Assembly (NCBI RefSeq): GCF_020889705.1
Contig: NZ_JACMYP010000058.1
Span: 1-36,178 of the forward strand
DNA length: 36,178 bases
DNA from: Bradyrhizobium altum
Lineage (GTDB): Bacteria; Pseudomonadota; Alphaproteobacteria; Rhizobiales; Xanthobacteraceae
Reading direction: 5' to 3'
Below, piece by piece: positions 1-10,139 of this stretch (position 1 is its first letter; the number at the start of each line of letters is the position of its first letter). The notes under the pieces were generated by a model. That model was not told the origin of the DNA, did no database searches, and saw nothing but the letters and a program-made list of their open reading frames with translations. A program made the translations under genes and the position numbers.

Positions 1-1
1 C

Positions 2-145
2 GCTATCTCATTCGGCCAGAATAGTTATGCTCGCACTCGAGCTGGTCGTGTTATCGGCTCGCAAGCTGTCCACGCTCTTCCCGGCGTTGCCCTGGTCAAT
101 CGCGATGCACGCGGTCCGCTTCGGCAGGCCCGCATGTTGCAGCGT
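2..145 (+). CDS. possible C-terminal fragment of a protein cut by the window edge
   Basis: Reading from base 2 there is an open frame of 47 codons that enters from outside the window and ends at a TAG at 143-145. It reads plausibly as protein (AISFGQNSYARTRAG near its start) and has GC-rich third positions. I recognise no family. It could be the tail of a real gene or chance coding in GC-rich DNA, so confidence is low. Confidence 0.22.
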
Positions 146-279
146 TAGACAACGTCTCTTACGCGACCCCACGCCATCTCGCGTAAGCCCACCCGTTTCG
201 GATCTGCTTCCACGACGGTGCGCTCCGTGAACGCTTCCGGTTCCACGGGCATCTTGCTGATGGATCTCGATCTGCGTGC

Positions 280-546
280 TTAATCCTGTTTGGTCGAGCC
301 GGCAGGTTCGCCGGCACCGCTACCTTCCGATGAATGCCGACGGGAACCTTGCTGCAGCCACATCGACGGAGCGCTGGTCAATGCGTTCTGTCCGACTTGC
401 CTGAGAACATCGACGGACGTCTCGCCTCGAGCGGCGGCTTGTAGAATTTTGGAAGCGACATGCGTTCGGATACCAATCTCATGACGGGACAGCCCTTTGC
501 AAACCTCATCCAGAACTCGACGGAGAGTTGTTTCGGAGTCGAGCAT
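280..546 (-). CDS. small conserved-type hypothetical protein, 88 aa
   Basis: This 88-residue cytoplasmic protein begins MLDSETTLRRVLDEVCKGL and has a helical N-terminal half rich in charged and leucine residues, followed by a polar, glycine/serine-rich tail of low complexity. It has no signal peptide or membrane segment. The start is well supported: an AGGAGG Shine-Dalgarno sequence lies about eight bases upstream of the ATG at 544-546 on the minus strand. The N-terminal sequence resembles small uncharacterised proteins that are common in Bradyrhizobium and relatives; that resemblance is from memory. No function can be assigned. The gene stands alone, with more than 700 bp of apparently non-coding DNA before the next gene. 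Confidence 0.72.
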   Translation of the reverse strand: MLDSETTLRRVLDEVCKGLSRHEIGIRTHVASKILQAAARGETSVDVLRQVGQNALTSAPSMWLQQGSRRHSSEGSGAGEPAGSTKQD

Positions 547-1255
547 AGAAGGTCTCCTCCTATGGAGCGATGCAATGGCTACACCGCAAGCGCGAGCTTC
601 ACGACATAAATATTATCAATCGTCGGCCAAACGGAAGGACACGGCTTTCTGCATTCCTCACTTAAGGTTGCGCGATCCATACAATAAAACGGCGCAGCGT
701 GTCATCAAGCCCGATATCCTTGGCGAGATTTCCGCCACATTCGGACGAGTCGTTCGATAGCTCGATAGCCTCCTCGGCGCCAAGCAGGGCCTCGCGGCTG
801 AATCTATCCGCTCAGATATCCACTCGCGGCGTGCCATCATGATCGACGATCTATTCGATCTCGCGAGCCCGACAAAGCTCCGCCGAATACGCAGATCGTC
901 CACGGATCCAATTGACGTTCCGAGTAGATGTCTGCGCATTCTATGCCGAGCTCGAGCGCACGAGCCCTCCCGCTTAACAGCACCGAAGAACATCAAGGAT
1001 CCACCGCTGCCGACCAGAGCTCCCCTTGCCTGATTGATTGATCAGCGAAGCTACGGTCGGTTCGGCCGCTACTGGCAATCGAATCGGGACGGCGCCGTGT
1101 CCGATCCGCGGAATGAAGCCCGCAATTCGCTTTGCAGCGCACTTAGTGACATGTCCCGCAATACCCCCATGAGAGCACGGAACAGCTTTCTTCCCAAACC
1201 TCGGCCTGCTTGGCAGCCTGACGGCGAGCGCCGAGCTTCCAGACTAACGGCTGCC
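547..1255. other. about 700 bp without a convincing gene
   Basis: Open frames exist on both strands here (for example 658-996 minus and 1034-1528 plus), but none has a recognisable domain, a good ribosome-binding site or a protein-like composition. The 1034-1528 frame runs into the 3' end of the cytochrome gene on the other strand. I see no clear terminator or repeat. It may hold decayed sequence. Confidence 0.5.
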
Positions 1256-3505
1256 CTACAGCGTCTTCAGATACTCAAGCAGTGCTCGCCGTTCGGCGTC
1301 GGTCAATTCCGGACCGATGACGCCGGGCGGCAGCTTCGTTATATCGGTTTCTGTGCCCTCGAACGAATGCCCGCGATTGCTGTTCCCAAGCAGCGAAACG
1401 TTGAAGTCTGTCAGGCCAGCCGCGCAGGCCTCGCTCGCTCGAACTTTCCTAACAAGTCCGACGTTGACGGGATCGAACTTGCGGCTGCCAACGCAGAAAG
1501 AACTCGGCCGCCGCCCCTGCGGCAATAGCATGTCCTTGAGCGTCGGCACGGACCCATTGTGCAGGTATGGGGCCGTCGCCCAAACACCGTCGAGCGGCCG
1601 TGCTCGGTATTGAGGTTCAAGAGCAAGGACATCTTCGTCCTTGCCGTTACGGGTCACCCGCGCTCCAATGTACGCTCGCGGGTTTTGGCAGTTCTTCCTC
1701 GGCCCCCACATCTGCTGCTTGGCTTTTTCGGAAGAATCGTTCGCAATGTTCCATTGATCGATCGTCTTGCCCACCACGTCCATCAGCGCGAGCACGAATA
1801 AGGGATCTGCCGCCCGATCGGCTGGAAGGCCGCAGCCCCAGGCTTTGTTCAGATCCTCGATCGGATTGAGACCGAGCGAGCCGGGTAAGTGAACGCGCCG
1901 CGTCGTCAGGACGTTGGATTGTTGACGATCAGTGCCGATCACGTTCACCGGTAGCTGAACAACATTGAAATAATGGCGTCCGCCGATCTCCACCCAGTTC
2001 TTCTCGCCCTTGGCAGAGCGATCCGGGTTCTCCGGCTTCCAGAATGAATCTTCCGGCCACTTGGCGTCAAACGCGGGGTCATTGACCGGTCCTCGGTGGC
2101 ATTCAAAGCAATGCGAGCGATAAAGATCGCGACCCTTCTCAACGAGTTTTTCGTCAATGGCCCAGGCCGGGTCGCCTTGGAACCTGTCCTGCGCGTCCTT
2201 CCATCGGGGCGCGACAAGCCCGCTGAATTTCCTGCCGCTTGCCTCCGGCGACGAAAAGGGATCAGTGCCGCGCAAAAGCTCCTCAAAACGCGCAATGTCC
2301 GATAGATGGATGGATGATTTAAAAAGCGGCCGTCCGGGCGCCGAGGCCTTCATATTGATTTTGGCGTTGACGCCGAGCGCCTCGCCGGAATTGCGAACAA
2401 GCTCGTTGAGAACCGAAGCGTCATACTGCGCCCAAAGAAAATAGGGCGTGTCCCAGATTGGCGGAAAACTCACAGGTGCGTCGTTGCGCGCGAAATTGCC
2501 CTTGAGGACCGGATCTGGGAGTTCTCCGGTCGCCGGATCAAGAAAATTGGTGTAGAAGACCTGGTTCCCGATCCTGTTCAAGGCATCAAGTCGACCGAAA
2601 CCCTCGTCGAGATTCGTCACGCCCTGCCCCGCCAAAAGGCTATCGCCTGCGATCTTCTGCTTCTTGATCTTTTGAAGTGCGAGCTCCAGATCACTTCGAA
2701 GTCTTTTGCGGTCAATGCTTCGACCTTCAATGCTTTCCAGCCGGTCGGCGAAGCGTTCGAACCGCCACGGCAATTTCAGCGTATAGCCGATCGACAGCCC
2801 AATGACCCGTTCAACCTCGCCGAGATTGACCATCGCTGGCCCACCGTCGTAGCGAATGCTGACATTCTTGTACTCGAGATGACCGGTATGACAAGCGGCA
2901 CAGGTTAGCCCGACTTGATCTTCATAGAAGGCTCCCGTCGTCGGGTCGACGCCCCCCTTCAGGATTGCGAAGCCTACAGGCAAACCATTTGGATTGTCAG
3001 GCGTGCTTGGCGTCCAAGGGGAGCTCACGTCCTTCGACGCGTCCTCGTGATAGCCGTATGCTGGTGAGTTAGCGGCAAAGTCCTTCGAGCTCGGACTTGG
3101 GATGAAGCCAAGGCGCCGCAGATACTCGTTGTCCGCCAAGCTCGTGTAATGGATGGATAACTCAGGACGTTCCAGAGCCAGGAACCATCGATAGGGGACG
3201 GGAATAGTCGCCGTGCCTTGGGACGTGTGGTGGAACCAGTAACGCTCTCGCGAACTCCAGTTCTGCGGCAGCCAGTATGCGCTATCGATCTTCGATGGCG
3301 CGGGCAATGTCGCCGGCAGCAATTGGGCAACCAGATTTGAGCCATTCTTGATCTTGAGCGCCGCATCGCGAAGCTTCTCCGGCGCGAAATACACCATGGC
3401 TATTGACGCGGCCACGACGAACACGATCGCGAACAACAGACTGACGATGTGAGGCGACCGCCTCAGCCGACCGCCGACACAAGAGCTGAACGAACGTGCC
3501 CCCAT
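1256..3505 (-). CDS. RoxA-like dihaem c-type cytochrome (dihaem cytochrome c peroxidase superfamily)
   Basis: This 749-residue protein has an N-terminal hydrophobic anchor or uncleaved signal (about residues 19-41) and two covalent haem c sites, CAACH at 202-206 and CFECH at 466-470. Between them lies the W-D-T-P-Y-F-L-W segment (about 351-358) typical of the large dihaem cytochromes related to rubber oxygenase RoxA and distantly to MauG and bacterial cytochrome c peroxidases. In that family one haem binds dioxygen or peroxide and the other transfers electrons; known substrates include polyisoprene. The substrate here is unknown. The protein should face the periplasm. It is the last gene of a three-gene minus-strand run, 69 bp after the monohaem cytochrome, so electron exchange between the two is plausible. 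The family call is solid; the specific reaction is inference. Confidence 0.85.
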   Translation of the reverse strand: MGARSFSSCVGGRLRRSPHIVSLLFAIVFVVAASIAMVYFAPEKLRDAALKIKNGSNLVAQLLPATLPAPSKIDSAYWLPQNWSSRERYWFHHTSQGTATIPVPYRWFLALERPELSIHYTSLADNEYLRRLGFIPSPSSKDFAANSPAYGYHEDASKDVSSPWTPSTPDNPNGLPVGFAILKGGVDPTTGAFYEDQVGLTCAACHTGHLEYKNVSIRYDGGPAMVNLGEVERVIGLSIGYTLKLPWRFERFADRLESIEGRSIDRKRLRSDLELALQKIKKQKIAGDSLLAGQGVTNLDEGFGRLDALNRIGNQVFYTNFLDPATGELPDPVLKGNFARNDAPVSFPPIWDTPYFLWAQYDASVLNELVRNSGEALGVNAKINMKASAPGRPLFKSSIHLSDIARFEELLRGTDPFSSPEASGRKFSGLVAPRWKDAQDRFQGDPAWAIDEKLVEKGRDLYRSHCFECHRGPVNDPAFDAKWPEDSFWKPENPDRSAKGEKNWVEIGGRHYFNVVQLPVNVIGTDRQQSNVLTTRRVHLPGSLGLNPIEDLNKAWGCGLPADRAADPLFVLALMDVVGKTIDQWNIANDSSEKAKQQMWGPRKNCQNPRAYIGARVTRNGKDEDVLALEPQYRARPLDGVWATAPYLHNGSVPTLKDMLLPQGRRPSSFCVGSRKFDPVNVGLVRKVRASEACAAGLTDFNVSLLGNSNRGHSFEGTETDITKLPPGVIGPELTDAERRALLEYLKTL

Positions 3506-3574
3506 AGCAACCTCTCCCTAATCTCAAATAGCGCGTGTCGGCCGCGCGAACGCGCCGGTCGACAATGGCACTTA

Positions 3575-4945
3575 TTACTTGTTCAACAATTGGCGATTGA
3601 TGAAGGTGACGACCTCAGCGGTCTCAGCTGCCGCGCGTCGCGTTATGGTCGCGGCCGCCGGGCCACCATGCAAGAACGACGGAAACCACCCGAAATTGCG
3701 AACATTCCAGTCTTCTTTCGGTAGAACGGCTCGGTTCACGCCAGGCACCGTGAAGCCTTGCACTTTCCTTTTGAGTAGCTGCGCCGTCTCGGTGTGACAG
3801 CTCACGCAGTCCGTATTGAAGAAATGGCTCTTCTTGGGATCCGCGATGACATTGACGATCTCGAGGACGCGGCTATTGGGAACGTCGGCATCGATAAAAT
3901 CGGCCGTCGAAACGCCCTTACGATTTGCAGCGGGCAAGGGAGGTGTCTGCAGCGCCGCGTGGCGACAAGTCGTTGGATTTTGGTTATTCGTGACAGGTCG
4001 AGGGACGACGTGCGTTTCGCCGACGATGCTGAACATCTGTGCGGCATGGACGCCATCGAGCGTCGGGCCAGGCACCGCTATCAAACCGGCTTTGGGGACC
4101 CTTAGCATCGAGACGAAAACCCAGGGTTCGGGCGGAGAAATGCCCATGACAGCCATTGTGTTGAGGCGCAGCGGCGACAGATGCTTTTCCAGCAAGGCTT
4201 TGATCGCATCACGAAACGGCTTTGCGGATGCACCTACGAGGCCCGGATGCACATTCATGTCACCGGCAGTTGAGACTTTGACATTGCCGAACTTTCCCGC
4301 CGCGAGTTGATCACGCAAAGACGCAACGTCACGGACGATCGCCTTGAAAGCTTCGTCATCAGGTTTGAAGCGCGGGAATGGTGCACAACCATCAAGAGGC
4401 GGATCGCCTTCCAGGTTAAAACTGAAGATAAGGTGACCGGCAGTGTCATGGACCTTGAACCCTTGGGGTCCATTGGTCACCGGCTGAATGATCAGGCGGA
4501 TTTGCGGTTGCCGGCCAAATTGGGCAATGACGTCTGCAGATAATCCCGGTGCTCCCGGGTCGATCCGGATGCCGGCAACAAACCAGGCGTCGATCTTCTT
4601 CACAGCCTCGGGCAAGTGAATGCGGCCCACGCCTGAGTCCGGCACACCTTCGCGTTCTGGATTTTCGGCGTTTGCAATAAAACGCGCGAAATCCGCATCG
4701 GATAAGAGCCGCTGCGCAGACCCCGTGGGGCCGGCGAGATCGGACACCGCGATCAGACCACCGAGATCTGCCGGCGACTTGGGTGGAGGAAACAGGATGG
4801 ACACGTCGTTGGCCGAAAGCGGCTTTGACGGCGTCTCGGCCAGGGCTGTGCTCGCACACCAAGCAACGGCGAATAGTAGCCCCGCTGCGGACAGCCTTGT
4901 GAGAAGCCGACGACGCTTCGACCGGCAGATTTTACCTTTTGCCAT
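3575..4945 (-). CDS. secreted monohaem cytochrome c-type protein
   Basis: The open frame extends upstream to 5497, but I place the start at the ATG at 4943-4945. It is preceded by GAGGGG about eight bases upstream and opens a textbook signal peptide: KRRR-rich n-region, a hydrophobic core around residues 18-30, and probable cleavage after ALA at residue 36. The longer reading would overlap the end of the patatin gene and encode arginine/serine-rich nonsense. The 456-residue protein has one haem c motif, CVSCH at 380-384, in a C-terminal segment ending with a short helix, while the first 350 residues match no family I can name. It sits 109 bp downstream of the lipase gene and 69 bp upstream of the RoxA-like gene, suggesting one transcript. 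Periplasmic electron transfer to or from the RoxA-like protein is the likeliest role, by inference. Confidence 0.8.
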   Translation of the reverse strand: MAKGKICRSKRRRLLTRLSAAGLLFAVAWCASTALAETPSKPLSANDVSILFPPPKSPADLGGLIAVSDLAGPTGSAQRLLSDADFARFIANAENPEREGVPDSGVGRIHLPEAVKKIDAWFVAGIRIDPGAPGLSADVIAQFGRQPQIRLIIQPVTNGPQGFKVHDTAGHLIFSFNLEGDPPLDGCAPFPRFKPDDEAFKAIVRDVASLRDQLAAGKFGNVKVSTAGDMNVHPGLVGASAKPFRDAIKALLEKHLSPLRLNTMAVMGISPPEPWVFVSMLRVPKAGLIAVPGPTLDGVHAAQMFSIVGETHVVPRPVTNNQNPTTCRHAALQTPPLPAANRKGVSTADFIDADVPNSRVLEIVNVIADPKKSHFFNTDCVSCHTETAQLLKRKVQGFTVPGVNRAVLPKEDWNVRNFGWFPSFLHGGPAAATITRRAAAETAEVVTFINRQLLNK

Positions 4946-5054
4946 TGTCGGCAATTCCCCTCTTAGATTCAAGGATCGAAAGTCCGGCGTCGAAAGCACT
5001 GACTTCAAACACATATTCTCCGATCCGCGACGCGCAGCCGCGGACCAGCAGCTT

Positions 5055-8000
5055 TCACTCGCTGCCGTAGAATTTGCTTTGCAGATTCTTGAGTTGCGTA
5101 GGATGCAACGCCTCTTCAATGCAGCCGAGGAACATCTGGCTTCTTGCATTGACACGCTCCCTATCGCCCGAACCATGCTCCATGTCGGTTTGCAACGAGC
5201 GCACAGCGATCCAGTCCTTCGAAGGATCCTTAAGCAGCTCGAACAGCGTTCGGTTCTGATAGGGATGGAATCGAAAGTGAGCGAAAGCCACTTTGGCGGA
5301 TATTTTCGCATCACGTAGTGCGTCGGGAAGCGCGAGGAGATCAAGCCCCTGCAGCTCGCCAACCTGTTGCATTTGATTCTGCGCTTCCTGATATTGCTCG
5401 CGTCCCACCAATTGATACATCCCTCGTGGCCGAAACAGCCAACCGTCGTCCGTATCAGGCAGGTTTCCGAACGGGTTAGCCTCGTAACCAAGAACAAAGT
5501 TGGCCAGTTCCTTGGGATGGTTGAGCAATGCGTCCATACCGACGGGCGGTTTGTTCGCGGCCACTAGGTCAGCGTTGTTCTTTTCTATTCGATCGCGCCA
5601 TTTGCGCGGCAGTTGCGAGACGGCGCTGTAAGAGAAGTCTTCGCTGCTGCGTGTAAAATCGGCGCTGTCGTAGGAGATTGCCCCCAGTATGTAGGCCAGG
5701 ACACGCAGATCGGTCTCCTTGATGCGGTCCCATTCCTGCAGCAAGGCTTTGACCTGCTCGGCCTGGAAATACGCCATATAGCTCTTTCGATATGGCGGCA
5801 CGGGTGCAGGAGCCGGCGAATGATCCTTGATCGACTGCGCCAGCTGATGCTCGTAGGCAGCAACTTTATCCCGATATTTTTGATAGCCACGCTCCTGCAG
5901 CCACTTGCTCTCATAACAGGCAAGTAGCGGCTGCGGTTTGATCTTTGGAGTGGGCCGGTATTCCTTCTCCAGCTCATCGGCGTAAGCAGCCTTTGCAAGC
6001 TTGGCGTCCCTCAACGCTTCAAATGCGGATGTGACGGATCCGTTCAAGAGATGAAACAGCTTCACTTGCAAGCAATCCGCGTTGCTTTGCTTCTTGCGGG
6101 ATTGATCGAAGTCGTCCTTCGGCACACAATCCCAAAAGCGGCCGCTGCTTAGCGAGATGATATCCTCGGTCTTCTGAGATAACGTCCAACCAAGCGGCAG
6201 GTTGTAAAACCTGCCTGTTATGTCGATACGGCCGAACGTTGGAAAGCGTTGCACGCTGGGAGTTACATCACTCGTTGGCCCACGATCGATATTGTTGGCG
6301 TGATTGAGCGCAACATAGGTTCGAGAGCTTCGTGTGCTCAGAAGCGCGCGCACCGGCTCCATGAGCTCACCGAACATGAAGGAACCGTGATCTCCGAACT
6401 GACCGCTCACGAGCGACAACAGATAAATCCGGAATTTTGGCGCGTCAGAGGTGCCCCTGATACTGTTGAGCCGCTCAATCAAATCGAGCGCGGTCTCTAT
6501 TCCCGAATTCTCGACATATCCGCCGTCGACCAGACGCGCCTGCGGATTGGCGGTCACGCAATCATTCTTCAAGGGCACTGTCGCGGCCGGCGTCACCCAT
6601 GGAAACCGCGCGCTCATAAACGCCGCAGCGCTCAGCGGAATCCGCAGCGAGTGGCTCTTGACGGTTTGATCGACCCCGGTGCCCGCGCGCTCAAGGCTCG
6701 AGAGAATACAAAGGTCTTTGTCCTTCGCGTGGAGTGGATCGATATCGAAGGGAGAGATGACAACGCGCTTGCCACTACCGGCGTCTGTCGTGTTCAACAG
6801 CAGCGCCGGCATATTGTTGGAAGGTGTCCAATGTGACTGAAAGTCGGCCTTTAGCAGATTGGATTGCTCGCCGGTGCCCTTTTGGGCCTTGAGCATTCTG
6901 TCCGCAGCATTCTCCAGCGTGTATTCCAGAAAACGCGCGCGATCAAAACTCGGAATAGCGACCGGAGAAAACAACTGGGTGAAATCGGTAAATAGAAAGC
7001 CGGCGACCAAGGGCGAGAGGAAATCGGTCTCCAAGACGCTTGCAACCCGCTGTTCCACCGGTCCAGAAGCATCGATATCCTCGGCCCGGCCGACGCCGGC
7101 CAGAAAGTCTGCGATCTTCGGGCATGTCTTTGCGTCGGGAGCGATCGCATCAAGTGGCGCATTGTCGGCGTGAAGCGCAGCCGCGAAAACTGCCGAACCG
7201 ACGCTCCCCCCGGAAACGCCGCTTATCGCAAACAGATGTTGCCGAAATGCCGGACAGAGATCCTGCATCCTGGCCAGAAAGCGCGCCGCATTGTTGGCTG
7301 CGTAGATGCCGCCGCCTTGGGCAGCCACAATGAATACGGGATATTCTCCGAGCCTCTTGGCCTCAGCCACCCGCGGTTTTTGCAGAAGCCACTCACGAAA
7401 TGCTTCAACTGCAGCAATGCGCTTTTCTTCCACTTGGCCGCTTGATTCCGCCGAGGTGCGCAGGCCGTGGCCATCGCTTCCGAACAAGGAGGCAACCAGG
7501 AACAAGCCCCCAAAGACAACCGGTATAAATGGGAAACTGAACCTGATCGTCAGTAGCGCAAAATGGGTGGTGAGACCAACCACGCACACCGTAAAGAGCG
7601 CGATCACGCCGAACGACCCGACGGATTGTGCAAGCCGGTCCGGAAGCACAACGAAGGCGCTCGTTAAAAGGGCGATGACGCCGATCGTGAGCGCGAGAAA
7701 CCTGTAGCGGGTGAAATAGGCGTTGTTCGCCCGGCTCGCGAGCGCAATCGAACGACCTTTCGATCCCATCCGCCAAGCGAATACGACAAACGAGGCGAGC
7801 AGGATCAACATCGCGAACGCGAGGATGACCAGAATGTTCCGCTCGAAGGCGAGCGCCTGGTCCTGAATGCGGAAGATGCTTCCGACTTCCTCGACCTCTC
7901 CGATCTTTTCAACCGGCCGCGAGGCGAGTTGACCTGCCGCCGCGGCGATGATCGGCAGCGCTCCGAGCACAACGGGTGCAGCTTTTATATAGAAGGCCAG

Positions 8001-8252
8001 GCGACCCGTAGCGGGCGCGATATGAGGCAGGGTTGCGGCTGTAAGCTGAAAAGCGGCCGCCCAAATGGTCAGCGCAATTACACCAAGGGCGATGAACTCC
8101 TTGACGGTTACCCACCCAATGTCGTCCGCGGCTATCCGGTAGAGCTCCTGAATCTGATCCGGCAGGTACAGCAAAACTGAAATGACCACCGACAGAACGA
8201 TGATCCACCGGAGGTTGCGCAACAATGAAAAGAGCTGCTCGCGCACAGTCAT
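5055..8252 (-). CDS. polytopic membrane patatin-like phospholipase
   Basis: The 1065-residue protein has about seven hydrophobic segments in its first 260 residues (for example 15-31, 50-70, 86-108, 139-160 and 185-205), then a patatin-type hydrolase domain. Visible catalytic elements are a glycine-rich oxyanion motif, GGGIY (313-317), the nucleophile elbow GVSGGS with Ser347, and the DGG motif of the Ser-Asp dyad, DGGYVENSG with Asp576. The last 400 residues are a helical, charged region of unknown role. Patatin enzymes hydrolyse acyl esters of phospholipids or other lipids. A GGGGAA element lies about nine bases before the ATG at 8250-8252. It heads the minus-strand operon with two cytochromes. 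The hydrolase class is certain; substrate and membrane orientation are not. Confidence 0.88.
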   Translation of the reverse strand: MTVREQLFSLLRNLRWIIVLSVVISVLLYLPDQIQELYRIAADDIGWVTVKEFIALGVIALTIWAAAFQLTAATLPHIAPATGRLAFYIKAAPVVLGALPIIAAAAGQLASRPVEKIGEVEEVGSIFRIQDQALAFERNILVILAFAMLILLASFVVFAWRMGSKGRSIALASRANNAYFTRYRFLALTIGVIALLTSAFVVLPDRLAQSVGSFGVIALFTVCVVGLTTHFALLTIRFSFPFIPVVFGGLFLVASLFGSDGHGLRTSAESSGQVEEKRIAAVEAFREWLLQKPRVAEAKRLGEYPVFIVAAQGGGIYAANNAARFLARMQDLCPAFRQHLFAISGVSGGSVGSAVFAAALHADNAPLDAIAPDAKTCPKIADFLAGVGRAEDIDASGPVEQRVASVLETDFLSPLVAGFLFTDFTQLFSPVAIPSFDRARFLEYTLENAADRMLKAQKGTGEQSNLLKADFQSHWTPSNNMPALLLNTTDAGSGKRVVISPFDIDPLHAKDKDLCILSSLERAGTGVDQTVKSHSLRIPLSAAAFMSARFPWVTPAATVPLKNDCVTANPQARLVDGGYVENSGIETALDLIERLNSIRGTSDAPKFRIYLLSLVSGQFGDHGSFMFGELMEPVRALLSTRSSRTYVALNHANNIDRGPTSDVTPSVQRFPTFGRIDITGRFYNLPLGWTLSQKTEDIISLSSGRFWDCVPKDDFDQSRKKQSNADCLQVKLFHLLNGSVTSAFEALRDAKLAKAAYADELEKEYRPTPKIKPQPLLACYESKWLQERGYQKYRDKVAAYEHQLAQSIKDHSPAPAPVPPYRKSYMAYFQAEQVKALLQEWDRIKETDLRVLAYILGAISYDSADFTRSSEDFSYSAVSQLPRKWRDRIEKNNADLVAANKPPVGMDALLNHPKELANFVLGYEANPFGNLPDTDDGWLFRPRGMYQLVGREQYQEAQNQMQQVGELQGLDLLALPDALRDAKISAKVAFAHFRFHPYQNRTLFELLKDPSKDWIAVRSLQTDMEHGSGDRERVNARSQMFLGCIEEALHPTQLKNLQSKFYGSE

Positions 8253-9320
8253 CGCGTCAATTTCCCCATGCTGTCTACGGAGATGGCCCTGAGCAATAAA
8301 ATAGGCTTGTATTCCAGAAATTCGTACCGGCTCTCATCGAAAGAATTACGCCGCCGATTCAGGGCGTCCCAGCAACAAATTGACGAGGGAGACGCTATTG
8401 GCGCCCGCTAAAAATCGAGAACTGAACCTGTAGTAGTGGCGCGATTTATCGATATATTCCGTTGGACGGTCAAGAGATTTTCGTTGCGGATTGCCAAAAA
8501 CGTGACTTCGATGTTTTCCACTTCGACCCATCCACTTGGCGCATTTTTTATTCACTCATTCGCATGGGACGCAAAAAAGCCGCACCATCGCCCGCTTCCC
8601 TCTGTGTTGGTGCCGACTGGTATTCATGGGTTGTTGATCGACGTCTCTCTCAAACGCTAATGAGGATTCAGACGCGTTCGAGAGCGGCAGCTTCTTGAAG
8701 CTTTCTTTCGAGGTCGTGATACTTACACCCCGCGATGTGGCGGCCGGACGTGTGCGATCGGGACCAGAGCCTCAATGACAGGATACCGGTAGCTGCGGAC
8801 TATCGTTGGTCTCGATCGATCAGTTTGTATAGTTGTGATTTTGTGCCCCTTGCATCAATGCACATGAACATTTGGCGCTGGTCGCGGCCACTTCGCTCTT
8901 GAACAGAGGTAACGTTGGCATCTGCGCTGGCGCGCCTGACCGCTACAATCCGAAGACGGCGCGAACCGAGCATGCGGCGAGCTTCCCGCCAATGTCATTT
9001 AAGTGACAAAAGCAGCCAGATATAGGAGGCGGCGGTCCTGTCGGATCACCCGCGTGGCGAGCCGCTTCGCTCGAAGAGCCGGCCTAGCTAGGTGTCGCGT
9101 CCAGGGTTGTGGGGCCCGAGAACACGTTGGTGCAATCAGTCACGCTCGCCTATTCAGTGCAGCGCGAGGACTTTTCCAGAAGAACTCTCCGGCTGCTGAG
9201 ACTTTCGCAGCAGCTCTCATCTATCTGTCCCTGGCGATGCACGATAAGGAGCGGAAGCGCCCCAAGTCTGACAACTGCTCAAGATGCCGATGCTTCTTAC
9301 GCCGGTTGGAAGGTCTAACT
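8253..9320. other. about 1.07 kb without a convincing gene
   Basis: This stretch separates the lipase/cytochrome operon from the accessory genes. Base composition drops in places (for example the AT-rich part near 8500-8570). The short frames at 8346-8555, 8436-8660 and 9003-9704 lack recognisable domains and good start signals, and the last runs antisense into the SEC-C gene. The upstream part near 8253-8460 probably contains the promoter of the lipase operon, but I see no clear -35/-10 pair. No terminal repeats or integrase site was found. Confidence 0.5.
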
Positions 9321-10139
9321 CTACACTTGGCGTCCGTGGCACTTTTTGAACTTTTTGCCGGACCCACAAAAGCACTTTGCGTTGACCGGATACTTTCCGA
9401 TCGGACGAGGAAATTGCCACTGCGGAGGCGGGGCCTTCAATTTGAGACCAGCTACTATTTCGCGCTGAGCTTGCAGTTCATTACGTCCTTGCGGCGAGAG
9501 ACCCTGCTCATAGGGCATAAGACGAGCCATCTCGGCGTCAGCCGCAGCGAATTTGCCGGCATAGGCAAGCGCAACTGCGTAGTGGCTTCGAACCGGAATG
9601 ACATGGCCCATCAGATTTTTGCTACGAATGGCGGGAAGCAAATTGCGCTCAAACACATCGAGGGCGCCATCGTAGTCAAATCGGCTCAGAAATTCGTCAG
9701 CTAAATCCTGTCCGACGCGAACGAAGGAATCTAACGCGTTTGCCATGGAGTAGAACTTCATGGCGTGAATGCGAGAAAGCCCAGAAAACGTTTCCATCCG
9801 ATTGAGGGCCATAGCATGAAGATCGAGCGTATCCGCCAAGTGCTTGAGATCGTCAGCTTGGCTTTCCCCATCCTTCAGCAGCGGCATCAATTTGTCCGGA
9901 TTGGTTCCGATTACCATCTCCGGAGTTAACCCGAGCAGATCAAAATACTCAGGAATTAGAGCGCTCGTTATGTTCGAACAATCTGAATAATCTTTGAGAG
10001 AAAAGAGGGCGCGTGCGAAATTGTATTTGGCGATACGAAGGTAATTTGGCTCATCCGGGACAGCGTTGATAACGTGTTCCATGGCCTCGTGAGCGCGGTT
10101 TGAATAACCATTCCTCGCATAGTTGTTGACACGTTTCAT
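9321..10139 (-). CDS. helical-repeat (TPR-like) protein with C-terminal SEC-C zinc motif
   Basis: I start this gene at the ATG at 10137-10139, which overlaps the upstream stop codon as ATGA; the same frame stays open to 10268 but overlaps the upstream gene. The 272-residue product is almost wholly helical, with repeated A-x-A/L-x-x-Y/F patterns that look like tetratricopeptide repeats. It ends in a SEC-C zinc-binding motif, CFCGSGKKFKKCHG, about 15 residues from the C-terminus, with C-x-C and C-H as ligands. SEC-C motifs occur at the ends of SecA and many accessory proteins, where they bind partners or nucleic acid. Together with the upstream nuclease-NTPase it could be the sensing half of one complex. 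Alternatively a single-base change split what was one longer protein, because the two products join naturally in mid-helical-repeat. Confidence 0.75.
   Translation of the reverse strand: MKRVNNYARNGYSNRAHEAMEHVINAVPDEPNYLRIAKYNFARALFSLKDYSDCSNITSALIPEYFDLLGLTPEMVIGTNPDKLMPLLKDGESQADDLKHLADTLDLHAMALNRMETFSGLSRIHAMKFYSMANALDSFVRVGQDLADEFLSRFDYDGALDVFERNLLPAIRSKNLMGHVIPVRSHYAVALAYAGKFAAADAEMARLMPYEQGLSPQGRNELQAQREIVAGLKLKAPPPQWQFPRPIGKYPVNAKCFCGSGKKFKKCHGRQV

Noticed and set aside
4946..5497. Upstream extension of the monohaem cytochrome frame (640-residue reading)
   Set aside because: The extra N-terminus overlaps the lipase gene and is low-quality sequence; a signal peptide and ribosome-binding site support the ATG at 4943-4945.
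9003..9704. Plus-strand open frame opposite the SEC-C gene
   Set aside because: It is arginine-rich, has no domain or start signal, and is antisense to a gene with a clear zinc motif.
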